Part shown: piece by piece, positions 15,068-22,995 of the stretch | Layout: each line of letters begins with the position of its first letter | How positions within the stretch are numbered: the first letter of the stretch is position 1 | DNA from: CAJCJE01 sp035948315 | Lineage (GTDB): Bacteria > Actinomycetota > Actinomycetes > Mycobacteriales > Pseudonocardiaceae | Direction: 5' to 3' | Length of the DNA: 64,000 nucleotides | Assembly (NCBI GenBank): GCA_035948315.1 | Contig: DASZJG010000029.1 | Coordinates: forward strand, 124,001 to 188,000 | Position numbers and translations under genes: made by a program | The notes under the pieces: model-generated | Database searches by the model: none | Told to the model about the DNA's origin: nothing | Seen by the model: the letters and a program-made list of their open reading frames with translations, nothing else

Positions 15068-16297
15068 TCAAACCTCCATCTCGGCGGCTTCGCGCGCCGC
15101 CCGACTCAATCCAGCCAGCCCCGCACCCCGTGCCCTGGCAACAGCAGGACCGATCGCGGCGGCGACCTCGTCGACGTCCGCGTCGGTCGAGGTGTGGCCG
15201 AGCGAGAACCGCAGCGACCCCCGGGCCGCGATCCGGTCGGCGCCCATGGCCAGCAGCACATGGCTCGGCTCGGCGACCCCCGCGGTGCAGGCCGAGCCGG
15301 TCGAACATTCGATCCCGTTGGCGTCCAACAGCATCAGCAGGCTGTCGCCCTCGCAGCCCGGCACGGTCACGTGCACGTTGCCCGGCAGCCGTGACGGCCC
15401 GTCATCCACAGTGGACTGACCGGGGTCGCCGTTGAGCACGATGTCCGGCACCGCCTCGCGCAGCACGCCGATCAGCCGATCCCGCAGCTGCGTCTGGCGC
15501 AGCGCGGATTCCCGCTGGTCACGCACTGCCTCGCGGACCGCGACCGCGAGCGAGACGACCCCCGGCACGTCCAGCGTGCCCGAGCGCACGTCCCGCTCCT
15601 GCCCGCCGCCGTGCTGCAGCGGCGTGCACGGCACGTCCCGACCGAGCAGCAGCACGCCGACTCCGTACGGTCCACCCAGCTTGTGCCCGGTCAGGCTCAG
15701 CGCGGCAGCGCCGGAGCGGCCGAAGTCCACCGGCAGCGCACCGACCGCCTGCACCGCGTCCGTGTGCAGCGGTACGTCGGACTGCGCGGCCGTCGTCGCC
15801 AGTTCGCGGATCGGGTTGACCGTGCCGACCTCGTTGTTCGCCCACATCACCGAGGCCAGCGCGACCGATTCCGGGTCCTCGCCGATGGCCGCGGCCAGGG
15901 TGTCCGCGTGCACCCGGCCGAAGTCGTCCACTTCCAGCCAGGTCACCTCGGCGCCCTGCTCGTCGACCAGCCACTGCACCGAGTCCAGCACCGCGTGATG
16001 CTCGACCGAGGAGGCCAGGATGCGGCGTCGTTTCGGATCGGCGGCCCGTCGGGCCCAGAAGATGCCCTTGACCGCGAGATTGTCGCTCTCCGTGCCACCA
16101 GTGGTGAGGATCACTTCGGAAGGACGCGCGCCAAGCGCGTCCGCGATGTCCTCCCGCGCCTCCTCCACCGCACGTCTGGCCCGCCGGCCGGAGGTATGCA
16201 GCGACGACGCGTTGCCCACAAGGGACAAAGCACTGGTCAGCGCGGCCGCGGCCGCCGGAAGCAGCGGAGTCGTCGCGGCGTGGTCGAGGTAGGCCAT
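15068..16297 (-). CDS. Cysteine desulfurase (IscS/NifS family)
   Basis: This is a 409-residue class V aminotransferase-fold enzyme that takes sulfur from cysteine as a persulfide. AYLDHAATTP opens the protein, the PLP lysine is K206 in SLTGHKLGGP, and the persulfide-forming cysteine is C337 in CSTGSACTAG, which sits in a long mobile loop as in IscS. It is cotranscribed with mnmA (5-nt gap), so tRNA thiolation is its likely main job; Fe-S assembly is possible. The closest named relative is Rv3025c (iscS). Confidence 0.95.
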   Translation of the reverse strand: MAYLDHAATTPLLPAAAAALTSALSLVGNASSLHTSGRRARRAVEEAREDIADALGARPSEVILTTGGTESDNLAVKGIFWARRAADPKRRRILASSVEHHAVLDSVQWLVDEQGAEVTWLEVDDFGRVHADTLAAAIGEDPESVALASVMWANNEVGTVNPIRELATTAAQSDVPLHTDAVQAVGALPVDFGRSGAAALSLTGHKLGGPYGVGVLLLGRDVPCTPLQHGGGQERDVRSGTLDVPGVVSLAVAVREAVRDQRESALRQTQLRDRLIGVLREAVPDIVLNGDPGQSTVDDGPSRLPGNVHVTVPGCEGDSLLMLLDANGIECSTGSACTAGVAEPSHVLLAMGADRIAARGSLRFSLGHTSTDADVDEVAAAIGPAVARARGAGLAGLSRAAREAAEMEV

Positions 16298-16330
16298 CGC
16301 GTAATCAAGAGTAACCCGACCAAGTAGGGA

Positions 16331-17719
16331 TTAACGACCCACCGGCTTGGTCCGTCCGGCCGGGATCAACGCGCCCAGTCCGGCGACGCCCGCCAGCAGC
16401 AGGTCGAACAGCAACAGCGGACCACCCGGGTGACTGGTCGAGGCCAACGCGTTGACCAGCACCCCGCCCAACCCGACCAGCGTCACCGTGGCCAGCACCT
16501 CGGCCAGTTGCACGGCGGAGGAGTTGAAGCCCTGCTCGTCGTCCGGCGACTGGCCCAGCACCAGCACGGCGACGGCCGGCATGCCGATACCCATCCCCAT
16601 CCCGGCGCACACCCAGACCGGGAACGCCACCCAACTCGGCGTGCCGCCCATCGCGACCAGCGCGATCCCGGCGATCCCGACCGCGACCAGCACCATCGCC
16701 ACCCGCAGCAGCTTCGAGCGAGACACGTGCGGATACCGGCCCTGCCAGGCCGACGCGCCGGACCAGCCGAGTGCGCCGATGGTCACCGGCAGCCCGGCGA
16801 GGGAGGGCGTGAACCCGTGCACCGCGGTCAGCACCAGCGGCACGAACGACTCGGCCGCGTTGTACGCGCCGGCCATCATGCCCCTGGACAACACGATCGA
16901 CGGCAACCCGCGTCCCGCCCGAAACGTCCCCTTCGGCAGCAGCCGTCGCACGGCGATACCGGCCATCAACCCACCGACCGCGATCACCGGCAGGCTCACC
17001 CAGTCCAACTGCTGCGCGCCGGCCGTGATCGCCGCGACCCCGACGGCGGCCCCGATCGCCGCCAGCACCAGCCCCTTACGGGCGGGGCTGCCGGTGTCAT
17101 GGCCAGGCGGCGGCAGCCTGCGCACGACGGGAATCACGAACGCGGTGCCGAGCACCAGCAGCGGCACCAGCCCCAGAAACACCCACCGCCAGCCGAAGGC
17201 CACCGTCACGACCCCGGCGACCACCGGCCCGACCAGCGAGGGCACCACCCACGCCCCGGCCAACACCGCCGACATCGCGGGCCGGTCTGACTTCTCGTAG
17301 ACCTGCGCGATCAACACGTACATGGCCACCGTCGCCGCGCCCGCCCCGACCCCCTGCACGACCCGGCCGACCAACAGAATCGGCATGGTGACCGCGGTCC
17401 CCGCGACCACCAACCCGATACAGAACAAGGAGATCGCGCTCAGCAGCGGCATCCCCGGCCCCCGCTTGTCCGCCCACCGCCCCGCCAGCGCCGAGCCGAT
17501 CGCGCTGGCCGCGGAGAAGGCCGTGATCGGCCAGGCATACAGCCGTCCACCGTGCAGGCTCGCGACCAACGTGGGCAGCGCGGTCGCCACGCCAAGGAAC
17601 TCGAACGCGATCAGCGTCATGACGACGATCAGCCCGACCGTGGTGAACCGCCGCGCGGGCGTCCACAACGTCGATCTGGTCCGTGCCGCTCGGGTCGTCG
17701 TCGCCGTCATGATGGTCAT
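16331..17719 (-). CDS. MFS transporter, drug:H+ antiporter type
   Basis: This is a 462-residue integral membrane protein with about 12-14 hydrophobic helices. Motif A is partly visible in GRWADKRGPG, motif B in GRVVQGVGAG, and the antiporter motif C in VVPSLVGPVVAG after helix 5. It is probably an exporter of hydrophobic or antibiotic-like compounds. The ATG at 17719 has GGAGG 7 nt upstream. The promoter model at 17718-17748 would instead give a leaderless message beginning at the in-frame ATG at 17710. It ends 34 nt from the desulfurase start and is transcribed separately from the ESX operon. Confidence 0.88.
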   Translation of the reverse strand: MTIMTATTTRAARTRSTLWTPARRFTTVGLIVVMTLIAFEFLGVATALPTLVASLHGGRLYAWPITAFSAASAIGSALAGRWADKRGPGMPLLSAISLFCIGLVVAGTAVTMPILLVGRVVQGVGAGAATVAMYVLIAQVYEKSDRPAMSAVLAGAWVVPSLVGPVVAGVVTVAFGWRWVFLGLVPLLVLGTAFVIPVVRRLPPPGHDTGSPARKGLVLAAIGAAVGVAAITAGAQQLDWVSLPVIAVGGLMAGIAVRRLLPKGTFRAGRGLPSIVLSRGMMAGAYNAAESFVPLVLTAVHGFTPSLAGLPVTIGALGWSGASAWQGRYPHVSRSKLLRVAMVLVAVGIAGIALVAMGGTPSWVAFPVWVCAGMGMGIGMPAVAVLVLGQSPDDEQGFNSSAVQLAEVLATVTLVGLGGVLVNALASTSHPGGPLLLFDLLLAGVAGLGALIPAGRTKPVGR

Positions 17720-17748
17720 CCTGCAACCTCCACCCTGGTGGAGGTCCA
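17718..17748 (-). promoter_or_regulatory. MerR-type promoter/operator of the MFS gene
   Basis: A perfect 9+2+9 inverted repeat (ACCTCCACC / GGTGGAGGT, 17726-17745) sits between a TGGACC -35 and a CAGGAT -10 that are 19 bp apart on the - strand. A palindrome inside a 19-20 bp spacer is the hallmark of MerR-family activation. The -10 lies exactly 7 nt before the ATG at 17710. The regulator gene is not in this window. Confidence 0.6.
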
Positions 17749-17760
17749 GTCGATTTCGGC

Positions 17761-18513
17761 TCAGGTGTCGTCGGCGTGCACCCAGGCGACAAGCTCACGC
17801 AGGCCGCGCACCATGATCGCGTGCGTCGCCGGCTCGTGCGTGGTGAACTGCTTGCCGTCGTTGGCCGTTCGCGAGCGGGAGACGAAGCGCCCCTTCACCG
17901 TGTCCGTCCAGGCCAGTTCCGGCGACTGAACAACTCGCCCGCGCCGATCCAGCCCGTACGCGGTGAAATACCCGGCCCGCTCACGTTTGCTCGCCAGCAT
18001 CCGCCGCGCCAGTTCGTCGTCCGGAGTGGGCGCGGTCACCGGATGCAGGTAGCCCGAGGACCGAGGATCCTGGTCGAGCACGGTCACCAGGCGGCCGGGA
18101 AACGGCTTCGTGGTCGGTAGCAGGCCGAGAATCGACGCGATCAACCGATGCGACTCGACCACCTCGATATGCATCTTCCTCGGTGACTGCACCGCCATCA
18201 CCGCGAACTGCCCGTTGCCCGACACGCGTGCCCGCAACACCTGCTCGTCGTCCAGCACACCGAACACGCCGATCGCCGAGTTGTAGCGCACCAGCACCGA
18301 CAACCGGTCCTCGACCTCCGGCTCCAGCCGCCCGCGCCGGGCCAGCCCGCGCTCGGTCAGATCCAGCCACACGTCGCGCCGAATGGCCGCGCGCTCGTCC
18401 ATGGTCGTCCCGACCGAGCGGATCTCGAACGGCGTCGGCACGGCGCCCAGGCCAAGGTCCTCCCACAGAATGTCGACGGCGGCATGGGACAGGCTCAGCA
18501 GATCATCCATCAC
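17761..18513 (-). CDS. EspG-family ESX secretion chaperone
   Basis: This is a 250-residue cytoplasmic protein matching the EspG family. The N-terminal pattern LSHAAVDILWEDLGLGAVP then PFEIRSVGTTMDERAAIR is typical of actinobacterial EspG-like proteins. These chaperones bind the tips of PE-PPE pairs and keep them soluble for type VII export. Its start overlaps the stop of the PPE-like gene by 4 nt (ATGA), so it is coupled to its probable client. No ESX membrane core (EccB/C/D/E, mycosin) is encoded here, so the operon must use a secretion system from elsewhere. Confidence 0.85.
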   Translation of the reverse strand: MMDDLLSLSHAAVDILWEDLGLGAVPTPFEIRSVGTTMDERAAIRRDVWLDLTERGLARRGRLEPEVEDRLSVLVRYNSAIGVFGVLDDEQVLRARVSGNGQFAVMAVQSPRKMHIEVVESHRLIASILGLLPTTKPFPGRLVTVLDQDPRSSGYLHPVTAPTPDDELARRMLASKRERAGYFTAYGLDRRGRVVQSPELAWTDTVKGRFVSRSRTANDGKQFTTHEPATHAIMVRGLRELVAWVHADDT

Positions 18514-20021
18514 TCACCAATGACCGGCGGCGCGACATATCCCTCCGGGCCGAACGTGGCGTCCGGGTCCGGGTTCAGCAGGTAGTCCGGCCGCTTGTGC
18601 TCGGAATCCTCCCCACGCTTCCCGCCCGCGCCGCGCGGCATCATCCCGGACTGACCAGGCTCGCCGGCAGCGGCACCGCCCCGCAGGCCGCCTGCGCCTT
18701 CGCCCTCTTCGCCGGCAACACCCGCGCCAACCCCACTCCGCGCCCCGGAACCGCCCCCTTCACCAGCGGCTCCACCAGCGGCTCCACCAGCCGCCCCGCC
18801 ACCCGACAACCCACGCAACGCCCCCGCTCCCGCACCGGCCCCCAACCCACCGGCTGCCCCGCCCCCAGGGCCGCCCAACTCCCCCAACAAAGTCCCCGAA
18901 AACGTCGGATCCTGCCCCGAACTCCACCCACCCTGATTCCACCCACCCTGCGAAGGCACATTTCCCACAGGCCCATTCGGATTTGTCGTCGTGTTCGGCA
19001 AGGCGCTCGTCGGCCCCGAGTCGAACCCCGACTGCCCCGTCGACAGATTCGGCGTCCCCGCCCCCGACAACACCGGCGCCTGCACGCCAGACCCACCAAC
19101 CCCGCCGGCACCCGACCCTGAGCTGACGTTGCGGACATTCGCAGTGGCCCGAGGCACATTCCCCGCCGAGTGCAGCCCCGACACTCCGCCGCCACCCGAC
19201 GACGGCATGCCGGCGCCACCGCCCGCGCTCGAATTGAACGCCGGCGGCGCGTTGAAAGCCGGAAACTTCTCGCCCGACGTGGCCAGCGACGTGTCGTAGG
19301 TCTGCGCGGCATGCACCGCCTCGGTATGGTCAGCTGCCGCCTGCGCGAACTGCGCGTTCAACTTGGCCGCGCCTGCCGCCGGATTGAAGACGTTGTGCAA
19401 CATGGTCTGCGCGACGTCGGACCCGGTCGGCGGCTCCGTCGGATTCGTCGGCACCGAGTTCTTCGCTGTCGATGCCGCCTCCGACTGCACGGCAAGCCGG
19501 TTGCCCGCGAGCTGCGCGCCCTGCCCGGCCGTCCCCGCCCACTGCGAGATGCCGTTGATGAAGTTCCGCGCGGCGTCGCCCGCGTTCCCCTGCCAGCCGT
19601 ACTCACTGCTCCCGGCCGCCTGGGTCAGCCCCTGCGCGACCGTCACGTAGTTGTTTCCGATGTTCGTCCACGCCGAGGCACCGTCTCCGGCAGTGGTCGG
19701 ATCCATGTTCGTGGTGACCATCTGCTTCAATTGCGTCGCCGAGTACGAATTGTAGTTGTGCCCGGAGAAATTCGGCGCGGCCTGCGTCTCGATGTCCGAC
19801 GACAACTGCTGATACTGGTTCTGCGCAAACGTGTCCGCGGACTTCTTCAGGCTCGCTTCGATACCGGCATCGACGCCCGGCGAGTTCGCCCACGACGGAA
19901 GCGCGTTCTGCGCATGCTCCAGGATCTGGCCGATCTTTTCGTCCCGCGACTGGACGTCCATGACCGACTCGACCTGCTTGGGGGTCAACGGTGTGCCGCC
20001 CCCGGAATTGTCCGCACCCAT
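18510..20021 (-). CDS. PPE/WXG-like ESX substrate with Gly-rich tail
   Basis: This 503-residue protein has a helical N-terminal half (about 1-250) and a low-complexity Gly/Ala/Pro/Ser C-terminal half. The helical part holds a W-x-G turn in YGWQGNAGDAARNF, as in WXG100/PPE proteins, and long amphipathic helices. The tail has many GG, GGAAGG and GAGAGA runs, reminiscent of surface-exposed PPE extensions. I chose the ATG at 20021 because GGGAGG lies 9 nt upstream; the frame extends further upstream but into the DUF3558 gene. Coupled to EspG by a 4-nt overlap. Its role outside the cell is unknown. Confidence 0.8.
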   Translation of the reverse strand: MGADNSGGGTPLTPKQVESVMDVQSRDEKIGQILEHAQNALPSWANSPGVDAGIEASLKKSADTFAQNQYQQLSSDIETQAAPNFSGHNYNSYSATQLKQMVTTNMDPTTAGDGASAWTNIGNNYVTVAQGLTQAAGSSEYGWQGNAGDAARNFINGISQWAGTAGQGAQLAGNRLAVQSEAASTAKNSVPTNPTEPPTGSDVAQTMLHNVFNPAAGAAKLNAQFAQAAADHTEAVHAAQTYDTSLATSGEKFPAFNAPPAFNSSAGGGAGMPSSGGGGVSGLHSAGNVPRATANVRNVSSGSGAGGVGGSGVQAPVLSGAGTPNLSTGQSGFDSGPTSALPNTTTNPNGPVGNVPSQGGWNQGGWSSGQDPTFSGTLLGELGGPGGGAAGGLGAGAGAGALRGLSGGGAAGGAAGGAAGEGGGSGARSGVGAGVAGEEGEGAGGLRGGAAAGEPGQSGMMPRGAGGKRGEDSEHKRPDYLLNPDPDATFGPEGYVAPPVIGE

Positions 20022-20041
20022 CGTCAGCGCCTCCCCGATCG

Positions 20042-20590
20042 CTACTTCTGCTGTGCCGGCAACTTCGGCTCGATCAACGTCGCATACTGCGTCGCAATCT
20101 GGCACTGCTGCTGGATGGACTCTGCGCCGGAAACAACGACATCGGCACTCGACGACTTGGATATCGCGATCCCGATATCACAACCGAATCCGCTGGACGT
20201 GTCCTGCACCGCATCGTGTGATTGCAACGCCACTTTGGTGACTCCAGGCGAGTCGGTAGGGCCTATTCCCTGGTTGTCGCGGACATCGATGTTCATGGAG
20301 TAAGTCGCGCCCTTTCGCCAACCACAACCGCGTGATTTGGCGTTGCTCTGGGGGCCTTCTGTGGTTAGGTCGAGTTGATTGACCTGGTCAGACGTCAACA
20401 AGTCACAGGGGTTAACGGCCGCCAAGGGATTGCCGGCTTCGCCGGTCGTGCCCGCAACCGTGGTCGATGGTGTGGACGCAGTCGTCGTAGAACCCGTAAC
20501 GCCACCTCCGGAGCACCCGGTGATGGCTCCGGCGACCGAGACAAGCGCCGACAGCACGAACGCACACTGCAACACCCTGGTTCTGGTCAC
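20042..20590 (-). CDS. DUF3558 lipoprotein, copy 2
   Basis: This is a 182-residue lipoprotein with a GTG start. The signal peptide MTRTRVLQCAFVLSALVSVA leads to the lipobox ITGC, then a Thr/Ser linker and the DUF3558 domain (NPCDLLTSDQVNQLDL, KSRGCGW, GFGCDIGIAISK). It is closely related to 5211-5738, including SHDAVQ and the C-terminal KLPAQQK. It is the second gene of the leftward ESX operon, 8 nt after the Esp-like gene. DUF3558 function is not known. Confidence 0.88.
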   Translation of the reverse strand: MTRTRVLQCAFVLSALVSVAGAITGCSGGGVTGSTTTASTPSTTVAGTTGEAGNPLAAVNPCDLLTSDQVNQLDLTTEGPQSNAKSRGCGWRKGATYSMNIDVRDNQGIGPTDSPGVTKVALQSHDAVQDTSSGFGCDIGIAISKSSSADVVVSGAESIQQQCQIATQYATLIEPKLPAQQK

Positions 20591-20598
20591 GAGTCAGG

Positions 20599-21060
20599 TC
20601 AGTCCTTCGGCTTGAGCTTGTTCACGTTGTCGTCTTCGGTCTTGACGTAATTGTCCATGGCTATCTGTATCGCTTGAACCATTGTCGTCAGAGTCTGCAC
20701 GAACTGCTGATGAGCCGGGGCGAACGCCCGGCTTCCGGTCGCAGCGACCTCCTGATTGAACTTTGCGATGGCCTGGCCGCCAGCGGTCATGCCCAACTTC
20801 GTTTCACGCGCGATGGTGGCGATGTGCGTGCCGGCGTCGTTCAATGTCTCGATCTGTTGGTTGATCGTGTTGATCAGGGCCTGGCCGGTGTGCGGGTCGA
20901 GGGTGAAACCGCCGCTCTGCGCCTGGGCGAGCATGGCTTGGCTGCCGTTTGCCATGGCGGCGGCGCCGTCGGTGAGGCCGGTGGTTGGGGCAGTGGGCGC
21001 GGTCGGCTGGCCGGCAAGCTGATTGATCTTGTCAATCGCGTCCTGGCTGCTCTCCGACAT
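20599..21060 (-). CDS. Esp-like type VII secretion substrate, copy 2
   Basis: This 153-residue helical protein starts MSESSQDAIDKINQLAG and ends in a helix carrying YVKTE (Y138, E142), a Y-x-x-x-D/E type VII secretion signal. It is a paralogue of 4726-5202, with long identical blocks (AMANGSQAMLAQAQSGGF; MVQAIQIAMDNY). It is first in the operon with DUF3558, PPE-like and EspG genes, which supports export by an ESX system. GGGGCGGGG precedes the ATG by 3 nt. Its partner and function are unknown. Confidence 0.82.
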   Translation of the reverse strand: MSESSQDAIDKINQLAGQPTAPTAPTTGLTDGAAAMANGSQAMLAQAQSGGFTLDPHTGQALINTINQQIETLNDAGTHIATIARETKLGMTAGGQAIAKFNQEVAATGSRAFAPAHQQFVQTLTTMVQAIQIAMDNYVKTEDDNVNKLKPKD

Positions 21061-21173
21061 GACCCCGCCCCGTTGCTACTAGTTGTCCCGCGGTCTCGTA
21101 GCGTATCTGACGCGGCGGGCGTGGGGTCCGGTTCCGGGGAATGCGCGCTGGTTCGCTCGGTTCGGGGAACGGG

Positions 21174-22055
21174 TCAACTGTCGGTGGGTGCGGCGGTGAG
21201 CATGCGGGCGTGGGCGGCGCGCCGTTGGGCGGGGATGCCGGGGCCGGCGAGCACTGCCGCGATCTGCGTTTCGGCGAGTTCGGCCAGGTCGGCGCGGTTG
21301 TCGGCGCGGCCGGGGGCTATTTCGTCGAGGATGTGGACCTCGATGACCAGGCCGCGCAGCCTTGCCGTGCGGCAGACGGAGTCGATCAAGGTTTCGGTGC
21401 CGACGAAGGACGGCCAAGTGGTCGTCTGACCGCCCGCGAGGCGGTAACGGACCGCAATCGGACGGACCGGGACGCCGCCGTCGATCGCGGCCTGGAACAG
21501 GGCGGGACGGAAGTGGCCCGCAGCGAGACCGCACCAGGTCGTGCCTTCTGGGCAGACATTGACCTGGGCGCCGCCGCGCAGCGCGACGGCCAACTCCGTG
21601 ACGGTGGCGGGGAGGGCGCGGAGGCTCGCGCGGTCGAGGTAGACCGTGCCTGCTCTGGTCGCCAGGGCGCCGACCAAGGGCCATTCGCCGATTTCGCGCT
21701 TTGCCACCGAGCGCATGGGGCGCACGGCGTTCGCGACCACGATGTCCAGCCAGGAGACGTGGTTCTGGACGACCAGGGCGCCACGTTGGGTTTCCGCGCG
21801 GGCGAAGTCGTTGTCGCCGTGGACTTCCAGTTCGGCGCCGAAGGCGCGCAGCATCGAGGTGAAGACCCAGCGGAGCGTCGCGGTCCTCGACCGTCCACGC
21901 AGGACGATCAGGAGGGGCGCCAGGGCGAGAGCCGCCAGGAGGACCAGGGCCGCGGCCGTCAGCCTGGTGAAACGGCGGAATCGGCCTACCGTCGGCATCG
22001 TGGCGGCGTGGCAGCCGGGGCCGCAGGGCGACGCGGGCATCCAGGCGTGTGCCAT
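21174..22055 (-). CDS. 1-acyl-glycerol-3-phosphate/lyso-ornithine-lipid acyltransferase (PlsC/OlsA-like)
   Basis: This 293-residue membrane-associated acyltransferase has the PlsC motifs: QNHVSWLDI (catalytic NH-x4-D) and VCPEGTTW. One hydrophobic helix (about 30-55, ALVLLAALALAPLLIVL) anchors it. PlsC enzymes acylate lysophosphatidic acid; OlsA members acylate lyso-ornithine lipid. It starts 2 nt after the stop of the GNAT gene, an OlsB-OlsA-like pair also seen as Rv3027c-Rv3026c, so ornithine-type lipid synthesis is a good alternative. The frame extends upstream into the GNAT gene, so the ATG at 22055 is used. Confidence 0.85.
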   Translation of the reverse strand: MAHAWMPASPCGPGCHAATMPTVGRFRRFTRLTAAALVLLAALALAPLLIVLRGRSRTATLRWVFTSMLRAFGAELEVHGDNDFARAETQRGALVVQNHVSWLDIVVANAVRPMRSVAKREIGEWPLVGALATRAGTVYLDRASLRALPATVTELAVALRGGAQVNVCPEGTTWCGLAAGHFRPALFQAAIDGGVPVRPIAVRYRLAGGQTTTWPSFVGTETLIDSVCRTARLRGLVIEVHILDEIAPGRADNRADLAELAETQIAAVLAGPGIPAQRRAAHARMLTAAPTDS

Positions 22056-22057
22056 GG

Positions 22058-22825
22058 CTATCGGCCCTCTCCGAGGAAGAAGCGGAGGTAACGCTGGTCG
22101 ACCCTGGCCATCGAGAGCAGCACGAAGAAGTCGGCCACGCCGAAGTCCTCGTCCAGCGCCGGCTCGCCGCAGACCCAGGCTCCCAGACGGAGGTAGCCGC
22201 GCAGGAGCGGTGGAATGGTTGCCTTGGCCGGACGCGGGGCTGCCGCGACGTTCCAGGGGTTGCGCGGGGTCACGCGGTATTCGTCGGGAGCATGGTTCTT
22301 GCGGGAGACGGTGTCCCAGACGCCCGCGGCCAGTTCGCCTCCATCGTGGAGGGGGACGGACGCGCAGCCGGCCAGCCATTCGTGGCCGGAGAGCAGCATG
22401 TAGCGGGCGATGCCGGCCCAGACAAGGCCGACGACGGCGCCGGTGCGGTGGTCGGGGTGGACGCAGGAGCGGCCGGTTTCGACGAGTGCGCCGCGGATGC
22501 CGGCGAGTGCGCTGAGGTCGAACTCGCCGTCCGAGTAGAGGCGGCCTGCTTCGCGCGCCCGTTGCGGGGGCAGCATGCGGTAGCAGCCGACGATCTCGCC
22601 GGTCGGGTCGTGGCGGACCACGAGGTGGTCGCAGAACTCGTCGAAGTAGTCGACGTCGAGGCCGGGGATTTCGCTGTGCAGGTCGGCACCCATCTCCTCG
22701 GCGAACACCCGGTAGCGCAGCCGCTGCGCGGCGCGGACCTCGGCGTCGTCGTGGGCGACCAGGAGGGAGTAGTGCGCGGTGGTCTCGGCTGACGGAGTGC
22801 TCACGAGCAGTTCTGACTGCGCCAT
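22058..22825 (-). CDS. OlsB-like GNAT N-acyltransferase (Rv3027c-like)
   Basis: This 255-residue protein belongs to the GNAT-like acyltransferase group that includes OlsB, the enzyme that adds a 3-hydroxyacyl chain to ornithine. Features are RLRYRVFAEEMGAD, the VVRHDPTGEIVGCYRML core, and ETGRSCVHPDHRTG with GLVWAGIARYM following. It ends 2 nt before the PlsC-like gene, so the two are translationally coupled. Together they could make an acyl-ornithine lipid; this is inferred from pairing and has not been tested. ATG at 22825 gives MAQSELLVS. Confidence 0.78.
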   Translation of the reverse strand: MAQSELLVSTPSAETTAHYSLLVAHDDAEVRAAQRLRYRVFAEEMGADLHSEIPGLDVDYFDEFCDHLVVRHDPTGEIVGCYRMLPPQRAREAGRLYSDGEFDLSALAGIRGALVETGRSCVHPDHRTGAVVGLVWAGIARYMLLSGHEWLAGCASVPLHDGGELAAGVWDTVSRKNHAPDEYRVTPRNPWNVAAAPRPAKATIPPLLRGYLRLGAWVCGEPALDEDFGVADFFVLLSMARVDQRYLRFFLGEGR

Positions 22826-22918
22826 ACGCTCTGTTTACGTTGCGCCGGCAACAGTCAGCAGGTCAAACCGGTGGCAGCTAAGTGGAAATCCGGTTAATGA
22901 CGGGTGGTCGAATGCGAA

Positions 22919-22959
22919 CGGGGCGATTTTCGCCGTGTTGTCACGGGAAAATCGCCCCG
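22919..22959 (-). terminator. Terminator after the etf genes
   Basis: A 13-bp perfect stem (CGGGGCGATTTTC / GAAAATCGCCCCG) with a 15-nt loop lies 36 nt beyond the EtfA stop, before the GNAT gene on the same strand. Confidence 0.8.
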
Positions 22960-22995
22960 AATTCGCTGGCCATTAAAGAAAATACAGTTAAATTC

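Noticed and set aside
17761..21060. Interpretation as a prophage or mobile element
   Set aside because: There is no integrase, transposase, terminal repeat or phage gene, and composition matches the neighbours.
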